This document shows positions 58,926-64,000 of a stretch of DNA of 64,000 nt, one piece after another. The notes under the pieces are model-generated. The model was not told the origin of the DNA, did not search any database, and was given only the letters and a program-made list of their open reading frames with translations. The translations under genes and the position numbers were made by a program. The stretch lies in the NCBI GenBank assembly GCA_045642705.1, contig JAZUJK010000009.1:1-64000 (forward strand), read 5' to 3'. The stretch comes from UBA1227 sp045642705. GTDB taxonomy: Bacteria > Bacillota > Clostridia > Oscillospirales > Acutalibacteraceae. Numbering within the stretch: the stretch's first letter is position 1; each line of letters begins with the position of its first letter.

Positions 58926-58947
58926 TGTGTATTATACATTATACACA
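58926..58947 (-). promoter_or_regulatory. Inverted repeat overlapping the -10 of the PucR-type gene
   Basis: TGTGTAT, eight bases, ATACACA. The minus-strand promoter TTGCAT (58966-58961), 17 bases, TATAAT (58943-58938) is overlapped by the repeat, as expected for autorepression. Confidence 0.6.
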
Positions 58948-58996
58948 AATATTTAGCAAAATGCAAACATTTTTATTCCATTTTTCATAAATATTG

Positions 58997-59042
58997 ACTA
59001 AACGAGGTGCCCGTTTAGGTTATTTTGCATAACTAACGAGGT
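58997..59042. repeat. Two near-direct repeats of ACTAAACGAGGTG
   Basis: ACTAAACGAGGTG (58997-59009) and ACTAACGAGGTG (59031-59042) in the 150-base gap between the PucR-type gene and rsuA. CTAAACG and CGTTTAG (58998-59018) also form a short hairpin without a T-tract. Confidence 0.4.
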
Positions 59043-59047
59043 GGTTT

Positions 59048-59746
59048 TTAGGTAGTTATTTCACCTAATTCCCCTTGTGTAATTTCACGACAAAATCCTT
59101 CTTTTAGGTCTATATCTAGTGGTAAGCCCCCAATTTTCACTCGATTTAGTGTCAAAACCTTGTTTCCAACAGCACCAATCATGCGCTTAATTTGGTGATA
59201 TTTTCCCTCACAAATTTTTATTTCAATTTCTTTTTCATTTAGTCGTTTTATCTTACTCGGAAGACACTGATATCCGTCTTTTAGTAGAATTCCTTCCTCC
59301 AAAGCAGATATATCCTCATCTGAAATTGGATCAGCAAGCGTTGCAATATACGTCTTCTCAACATGGTTCTTAGGCGATAGGATTCTATGCGCAAAATCAC
59401 CGTCATCAGTTATGAGGACAAAGCCGGTGGTGTCGGCATCCAGACGACCAGCTGGGAAAAGACCGTCTCGGTAGAGTTCCGGTGGAACGAGATCGAGTAC
59501 GGTCTTTTTACTTTTGTCGTCTGTCGCTGAAATGACACCAGCGGGTTTATTGAGCATTATATAAATATGTTCTTTATAATTAATAGTTTCTCCGCATATA
59601 ACAACAAGAGAGCTGTCAGGGTTAACCTGCAGCTCTGGAGATTTTGCGCTCCGACCATCGACTGATACGAGGCCTTGCTTTATAAGTTTTTTTACATCTG
59701 ATCTAGAGTATTTCCCCTGTGAGGAAATATATTTATCTAGTCTCAT
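59048..59746 (-). CDS. rsuA: RsuA-family rRNA pseudouridine synthase
   Basis: A 232-residue protein with an N-terminal S4 domain (MRLDKYISSQGKYSRSDVKKLIKQG) and the catalytic motif GRLDADTTGFVL, whose Asp attacks uridine. EGKYHQIKRMIGAVGN is the second conserved block. It modifies 16S or 23S rRNA; the exact position cannot be given. It overlaps the coiled-coil gene by four bases. Confidence 0.9.
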   Translation of the reverse strand: MRLDKYISSQGKYSRSDVKKLIKQGLVSVDGRSAKSPELQVNPDSSLVVICGETINYKEHIYIMLNKPAGVISATDDKSKKTVLDLVPPELYRDGLFPAGRLDADTTGFVLITDDGDFAHRILSPKNHVEKTYIATLADPISDEDISALEEGILLKDGYQCLPSKIKRLNEKEIEIKICEGKYHQIKRMIGAVGNKVLTLNRVKIGGLPLDIDLKEGFCREITQGELGEITT

Positions 59747-60699
59747 AATACAATATCATATCCTGGTCTGTCGTGAAGTGGTGGATCATCGAATGCTGTT
59801 GGCTCATCATCGAGTGGAACATCGATTACAGACTGGTGTCTGATAATTGGAATATCCTTGTCCTCTTCTACAACAGTTGACTTCTTATTTCTAGGCTTGC
59901 CATAAGCGCCAGATGCATTTCTATCCTTATTCTTCTGGTGCTTGTCTGTCATACCATAGTTCTCAAAGTTCTTGTCAATAGGCTCAGGCTTATGGCGTAC
60001 TGCCATTCTCTGCTCCTTATTTGACTTATTCGCAGCAATATTAAGTCTCTGCTGGAGTTCTTCGATTTCCTGATGGCTCTTGTTAATTCTATATTCTGCA
60101 TCATTTACGATGTCATCAACATATTTGCTTGCGCTCTTCTTTAAATCAATTGACCATTTCTCAGCAGCGAGCATCTTCTCTCTAGACTTCTCCTCTGCCT
60201 CATTTACAATTATCTCTGCTGTATTGCGAGCATCTGTGAGATACATCTCAGCTTGCTTTCTAAGGCGTTCTGCTTCGATGTCTGCCTCTTTTACAATATT
60301 CTGCTCAGAGATAATTCTATCTGCCTCTGCTCTCGCAGCAGCGATAATCTCTCTTGCCTTGTCCTGAGTGATGCGCATAACCTCTTCGGTACGACGGTTA
60401 GTTTCCTTGTCCATATCCTTGGAGCGCTTCTCAGCGGCAGCGAGCAAGTCACGGCTAATTATCTTGGCATCGTCAACAGCATTTGTTGCCTCTCTGCTGG
60501 CACGACTTATAATCTCGCGTCGCTCGGATGCAAGAATCTTAGCCTGTCTAATTTCATCTGGTACATTGAGACGAATATCTTCTATGACTGTCTTGAGGGC
60601 TTCTACATCGACAGTCGTTCTGCCTGAGAAAGCTACAGGCTTTCCTTCAGCTATTATGTCTTCCATCTCATCAAGTAGAGATTCCAAATTAGTAGCCAT
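59743..60699 (-). CDS. DivIVA-like coiled-coil protein
   Basis: 318 residues from the ATG at 60699 (AAAGGAC upstream, four bases after the coaD stop); the longer in-frame start would overlap coaD by more than 40 bases. Residues 1-40 (MATNLESLLDEMEDIIAEG...) resemble DivIVA/YlmH-type leader segments. Residues 60-240 are an uninterrupted charged coiled coil resembling ATP synthase b-subunits. The last 75 residues are disordered and basic. No membrane segment. It is a second DivIVA-type protein in this window besides the one near 4 kb; cell-pole or septum function is plausible but unproven. Confidence 0.75.
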   Translation of the reverse strand: MATNLESLLDEMEDIIAEGKPVAFSGRTTVDVEALKTVIEDIRLNVPDEIRQAKILASERREIISRASREATNAVDDAKIISRDLLAAAEKRSKDMDKETNRRTEEVMRITQDKAREIIAAARAEADRIISEQNIVKEADIEAERLRKQAEMYLTDARNTAEIIVNEAEEKSREKMLAAEKWSIDLKKSASKYVDDIVNDAEYRINKSHQEIEELQQRLNIAANKSNKEQRMAVRHKPEPIDKNFENYGMTDKHQKNKDRNASGAYGKPRNKKSTVVEEDKDIPIIRHQSVIDVPLDDEPTAFDDPPLHDRPGYDIVL

Positions 60700-60703
60700 C
60701 AAA

Positions 60704-61192
60704 TCAGTCCTTTCTAAATTTATTTTCGAGGTCTGTGAGAACCTCACTTGGAACGAAGCTGCTTATGTCTCCGCCCATCTCTCCAATCTGCCTTACTATG
60801 CTTGAACTTACAAACATGTTCTCAGCCTTGGTAGGAATAAATACGGTTTCAAGTTCCGGATTCATCTGTCTGTTGCCAAGTGCTTGCTGGAACTCGTACT
60901 CAAAGTCACTTGCAGCGCGCAGTCCCTTAACAACAACATTTATACTATGTGATTTAGCATAATCAACAAGCAATCCATCATATGTATCAACTGTGACATT
61001 AGGGAGATTCTTGGTTGCTTTCTTTATCAGTTCAACTCGTTCCTCATCCGAGAAAACATATGAACCTTTCTTGCGATAGTTTATCATGACAACTACAACA
61101 ACGGAGTCGAATATCTTAGAGGCGCGCTCTATTACATCGACATGTCCGTTGGTAATCGGATCAAAACTACCTGGGCACATTGCTATGCTCAT
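60704..61192 (-). CDS. coaD: Phosphopantetheine adenylyltransferase
   Basis: A 162-residue nucleotidyltransferase. PGSFDPITNGHVDVIERA contains the TxGH adenylation motif, and VSSSIVRQIGEMGGD is the ISSTxVR-like signature. It makes dephospho-CoA from phosphopantetheine and ATP. It overlaps rsmD by four bases, the conserved rsmD-coaD pair. Confidence 0.95.
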   Translation of the reverse strand: MSIAMCPGSFDPITNGHVDVIERASKIFDSVVVVVMINYRKKGSYVFSDEERVELIKKATKNLPNVTVDTYDGLLVDYAKSHSINVVVKGLRAASDFEYEFQQALGNRQMNPELETVFIPTKAENMFVSSSIVRQIGEMGGDISSFVPSEVLTDLENKFRKD

Positions 61193-61734
61193 TCCATATC
61201 CTCCCTTACTCTGTATACGGTCAGTTTAATCTTGCCATACTTGTATTCTTTCTTCACATAGAATCTGTCAACTTCTGCTGGGAGAGTCTCCTCCTTGGAA
61301 GTCTCACAGACGATAACTCCCGCATCACTCATATGTGGAGTGAGAAGAGGTAAAGCCTCCTCAATCAGTCCCTGTCCATATGGTGGGTCAAGGAATGCTA
61401 TGTCAAATGTGTCCTTGGTAAGTCGGAGGAAGCCGAGGCTGTCCTCATTCTTGACAACAGCATTTGAAAGTTTAGTATGTGCGAGATTGGCATTAACTAC
61501 ATCAATGGCTGCTCGGCTCTTATCAACAAATGTTGCTGTGTGGGCGCCACGGCTGAGCGCCTCTATGCCGAGCTGGCCAGAACCAGCAAAGAGATCAAGC
61601 ACTCTCGCACCCTCAACTTCAAATTGAATGATGCTAAAAATTGATTCCTTTACCTGGTCGGTTGTTGGGCGTACATCAAGTCCCTGGAGTGTCTGCAATT
61701 TGCTACCACGTGCTGTTCCAGTAATAACTCTCAT
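61189..61734 (-). CDS. rsmD: 16S rRNA (guanine966-N2)-methyltransferase
   Basis: 181 residues from the ATG at 61734, which has AGGAGGCG upstream; a longer in-frame start lacks one. VLDLFAGSGQLGIEALSRGA binds S-adenosylmethionine, and LDPPYGQG is the catalytic (D/N)PPY motif. It methylates G966 of 16S rRNA. It is followed by coaD. Confidence 0.93.
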   Translation of the reverse strand: MRVITGTARGSKLQTLQGLDVRPTTDQVKESIFSIIQFEVEGARVLDLFAGSGQLGIEALSRGAHTATFVDKSRAAIDVVNANLAHTKLSNAVVKNEDSLGFLRLTKDTFDIAFLDPPYGQGLIEEALPLLTPHMSDAGVIVCETSKEETLPAEVDRFYVKKEYKYGKIKLTVYRVREDME

Positions 61735-61779
61735 AATACGCCTCCTAAATAACAATTAATTATACCATTAAAAATGCAA

Positions 61780-63585
61780 TTACGCAAAATGATTTTTTAT
61801 GTTTGCAGCATCAACTGCAGATATTCCTGAAATTGCTGCTATCTCATCCACATCCGCGCGCTTGATAGCCTCAATAGTTTTGAATTCTCGGAAGAGAATT
61901 TCAGCCTTGCGAGGACCTATTCCTGGGATGCTAAGGAGCTCGCTCTGCCTTGCATTCTTGGAATGTTTCTGGTGATGATATCCGATAGCAAATCGGTGTA
62001 CTTCCTCCTGGATTCCGGAGACGAGTGTGAAAACACGGCGCTTGCTGTAGATCTGTATCTCGCCGCCATTTCTGGTTATGGCGCGAGTTTTGTGCTTGCC
62101 GTCCTTGACCATACCAAAGACCGGTATGCTAAGGCCTGCCTCATTTAGAACATCAAGTGCGACATTCACTTGGCCCTCGCCACCATCCATCAGGATGAGG
62201 TCAGGCAGACGTGGAAATTCATCGTCGCACTTGTGGGCAAATCGACGGCTGAGCACCTCACGCATAGCGCCGTAATCGTCTCCGCCATCAGCCTCTGAAA
62301 TTATAAATTTGCGGTATCCCTTCTTGTATGGGGTGCCGTTTTTAAATACAACCATTCCGCCGACAGCATCAGCGCCCGCAGTATGGCTTATATCATATGA
62401 CTCGATATATTCCGGTGGGAATGGAAGGCCAAGAAGTTCGCCAAGCTCCACAACAGCTGTTGATGTCAGCGCCTTGGACTTGCGCTGGGACAATGCTTCA
62501 TATGCATTGTTCTTGGACATGCTAACAGCCTCTGCTTGACGTCCCTTGGTTGGTACAACAATCTCAACTTTATTGCCTCTGCGGTCGCTTAGCCACTCGG
62601 CGATAAGTTCGCTGTCAGACGCCTCCCCATCAAGTACAACAAGTTTCGGAATCTCATCATTTTGTGTGTAAAAACTACTGAGGAATTCGCTTCTCGTATC
62701 CTCGAGATTTTCCTCGATATCTAGGAAATAATTTGAGCTCTTAGTCAGTCTTCCCTCCTGGAATCTGAGGACATTAATGCATACGAGATCCTCGTCTCTT
62801 GCAACTGCAAAAACATCCTTGGTTTCAGTGCCAGAGAAGATGACTTTTTGCTTGCTATCAAGGCGTTTTATAGCATTTATGCGGTCGCGCATAAGTGCTG
62901 CTTTTTCGAACTCAAGGGCCTCGGAATACTCCTCCATTTTAGCCTCAAGTGATGCGAGATATTCCTTGGTATCTCCACGTAAGAATTCAATTGCATCCGA
63001 GAGTGCGAGATCATATTGAGCCTTGGTCATCTTGCCTGCGCAAGGCGCGCTGCACTGGCCCATATGATAGTTGAGGCAAGGACGTTGTTTGGTCTTGACC
63101 GGGAACGTCTTGCCGCACTGCGGCAACTTGAAAATCTTGAGTGCAGCGTCGAGCGACTCATTTACCACCCATCCGCTGATATATGGTCCGATATATATCG
63201 CACCATCGTCCACTCTCTGCTTGGCTGACTGGAGTCGCGGCCAAGGCTCATTTGTTATTTTGATATATTTGTAGCCCTTGTCATCCTTTAGAAGGATATT
63301 GTACTTAGGCTTATATTGCTTGATTAGACTGCATTCGAGAACAAGCGCCTCATATTCCGATGCACAGAGAATGTGCTCGAAATCATAGACATTTTCTACC
63401 ATTCTGCGAACCTTAGTCGCATGTCGATTCTGTGATCCAAAATATTGGCTGACACGGTTCTTTAAGGCCTTTGCCTTGCCAATATAAATGATTTCACCAT
63501 CGCGGTTTTTCATGATATAGACGCCTGGTTTAAGTGGCAAATGATTTGCCTTATCCTTGAGCATAGGTAGCCTATTTTCAGCCAA
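61780..63585 (-). CDS. uvrC: Excinuclease ABC subunit C
   Basis: A 601-residue protein starting from TTG at 63585, eight bases after GAGGTG. The GIY-YIG nuclease (PGVYIMKNRDGEIIYIGKAKALKNR) makes the 3' incision; the UVR domain (ALEFEKAALMRDRINAIKRL) contacts UvrB; an RNase H-like domain (ESYDISHTAGADAVGGM) makes the 5' incision; tandem helix-hairpin-helix motifs close the C-terminus (LLSIPGIGPRKAEILFREF). All parts are present. Normal length. Confidence 0.95.
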   Translation of the reverse strand: MAENRLPMLKDKANHLPLKPGVYIMKNRDGEIIYIGKAKALKNRVSQYFGSQNRHATKVRRMVENVYDFEHILCASEYEALVLECSLIKQYKPKYNILLKDDKGYKYIKITNEPWPRLQSAKQRVDDGAIYIGPYISGWVVNESLDAALKIFKLPQCGKTFPVKTKQRPCLNYHMGQCSAPCAGKMTKAQYDLALSDAIEFLRGDTKEYLASLEAKMEEYSEALEFEKAALMRDRINAIKRLDSKQKVIFSGTETKDVFAVARDEDLVCINVLRFQEGRLTKSSNYFLDIEENLEDTRSEFLSSFYTQNDEIPKLVVLDGEASDSELIAEWLSDRRGNKVEIVVPTKGRQAEAVSMSKNNAYEALSQRKSKALTSTAVVELGELLGLPFPPEYIESYDISHTAGADAVGGMVVFKNGTPYKKGYRKFIISEADGGDDYGAMREVLSRRFAHKCDDEFPRLPDLILMDGGEGQVNVALDVLNEAGLSIPVFGMVKDGKHKTRAITRNGGEIQIYSKRRVFTLVSGIQEEVHRFAIGYHHQKHSKNARQSELLSIPGIGPRKAEILFREFKTIEAIKRADVDEIAAISGISAVDAANIKNHFA

Positions 63586-63618
63586 AATTTCACACCTCTA
63601 ATCGCTTAAAATAACAAA

Positions 63619-63646
63619 AGCACACCGCTATCGCTAGCAGTGTGCT
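63619..63646 (-). terminator. Terminator after ptsH
   Basis: AGCACAC-C-GCTA, four-base loop, TAGC-A-GTGTGCT (one C-A mismatch); the minus strand continues TTTTGTTATTTT. Confidence 0.8.
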
Positions 63647-63663
63647 CACAAATACAAATTAAA

Positions 63664-63927
63664 TTATTCAGCAAAACCTGACTCTACAAGAGCTACAAGT
63701 GCTTCTACTGCTTCCTCTTCGTCTGAGCCGCCAGCCATAATTTTAATTTCTGTTCCGCCCATAATTCCAAGTGAAAGAACACCAAGAAGGCTCTTTGCGT
63801 TTACTCTTCTCTCATCCTTTTCAACCCAGATTGATGACTTGAACTCATTTGCCTTCTGAATAAAGAATGTTGCTGGACGAGCATGAAGACCTACCTGATT
63901 CTGTACCTTAACATCTTTTGTATACAT
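63664..63927 (-). CDS. ptsH: HPr family phosphocarrier protein
   Basis: An 87-residue protein. NQVGLHARPATFF holds His15, the EI phosphorylation site, and AKSLLGVLSLGIMGG holds Ser46, the HPr kinase site, so both sugar phosphotransfer and CcpA-linked catabolite control are possible. Monocistronic between its own promoter and terminator, not in an operon with ptsI. Confidence 0.93.
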   Translation of the reverse strand: MYTKDVKVQNQVGLHARPATFFIQKANEFKSSIWVEKDERRVNAKSLLGVLSLGIMGGTEIKIMAGGSDEEEAVEALVALVESGFAE

Positions 63928-63960
63928 AGAGCTTCCCTCACTAAATTTTTATTTGTCAAC

Positions 63961-63988
63961 ATTATATCATTTATAAAGTTATCGTCAA
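63961..63988 (-). promoter_or_regulatory. Promoter for ptsH
   Basis: Minus strand: TTGACG (63988-63983), 16 bases ending in TGA, TATAAT (63966-63961), an extended -10. Confidence 0.65.
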
Positions 63989-64000
63989 CGACTTTAAATG

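Noticed and set aside
1..64000. Mobile elements, prophage, anti-phage systems, tRNA or rRNA genes
   Set aside because: I looked for transposase, integrase, phage structural, restriction, toxin-antitoxin and RNA gene signatures and saw none; the XRE regulator has membrane helices and no toxin partner.

Overview
The window looks like chromosomal DNA of a low-to-moderate GC, anaerobic Gram-positive bacterium of the class Clostridia, most likely an Oscillospiraceae/Ruminococcus-like gut organism. The evidence is the gene set: SepF, DivIVA, DUF896, RNase M5, split transketolase, family II CBS-pyrophosphatase, HPr with both His15 and Ser46, PucR-type regulator, FtsEX with a PcsB-like hydrolase, tungsten/molybdenum aldehyde:ferredoxin oxidoreductase, several ferredoxin-type enzymes, and a dockerin-bearing surface protein with Thr-Lys-Pro-Thr linkers. 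The genus call is inference. I see no rRNA, tRNA, CRISPR array, IS element, prophage or plasmid gene, and no gene-free stretch longer than about 170 bases.

1-12.4 kb (all minus): a housekeeping gene train read from comEC towards position 1. It runs truncated comEC, holA, rnmV, cca, a DUF896 gene, miaA, a HlyD-like anchor protein, yggS, sepF, divIVA, lspA, rluD, split transketolase, and a C-N hydrolase cut by the window edge. Most genes overlap or are separated by a few bases. 12.4-17.9 kb (minus): HIT protein, alaS, rfbD and a fused rfbA-rfbC, ending in a terminator that abuts comEC.

18.0-30.0 kb is a redox and accessory section. It holds two flavoproteins and a ferredoxin protein (plus); an aldehyde:ferredoxin oxidoreductase coupled to a leucine-rich protein (minus); DegV; a membrane-anchored XRE regulator divergent from an esterase and a ferredoxin-nitroreductase; a cryptic J-domain protein; and a family I.5 lipase with an unusual promoter/SD palindrome. 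30.1-39.0 kb has cell-envelope polymer enzymes (two TagF-like proteins, one fused to GT2, and an acyltransferase), a CbiM-PDGLE-CbiQ fusion with CbiO, and the CBS-pyrophosphatase.

39.0-45.3 kb: a glycerol-3-phosphate type operon (GlpA-like, GlpB-like flavoprotein, DUF1667, alkyl-DHAP-synthase-like flavoprotein) runs from a strong promoter with a palindromic operator, divergent from a TetR regulator. 45.3-52.9 kb: two large surface proteins in tandem, one with a dockerin and one with a membrane anchor and a repeat-rich cytoplasmic tail.

53.0-57.7 kb: ftsE-ftsX-PcsB-like-S41. FtsE carries a long Pro/Ala/Glu tail, and the S41 protein has lost both catalytic residues (Ser to Gly, Lys to Val), so it looks like a pseudoprotease in the FtsEX cell-wall hydrolase module. 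57.8-64.0 kb (minus): PucR-type regulator, rsuA, a coiled-coil protein, coaD, rsmD, uvrC and ptsH.

The points I would check first are the dead S41 protein in the FtsEX operon, the palindrome that overlaps the lipase promoter and its Shine-Dalgarno, the translationally coupled AOR/leucine-rich pair, the Glp/AGPS-like operon with its operator, and the J-domain protein.
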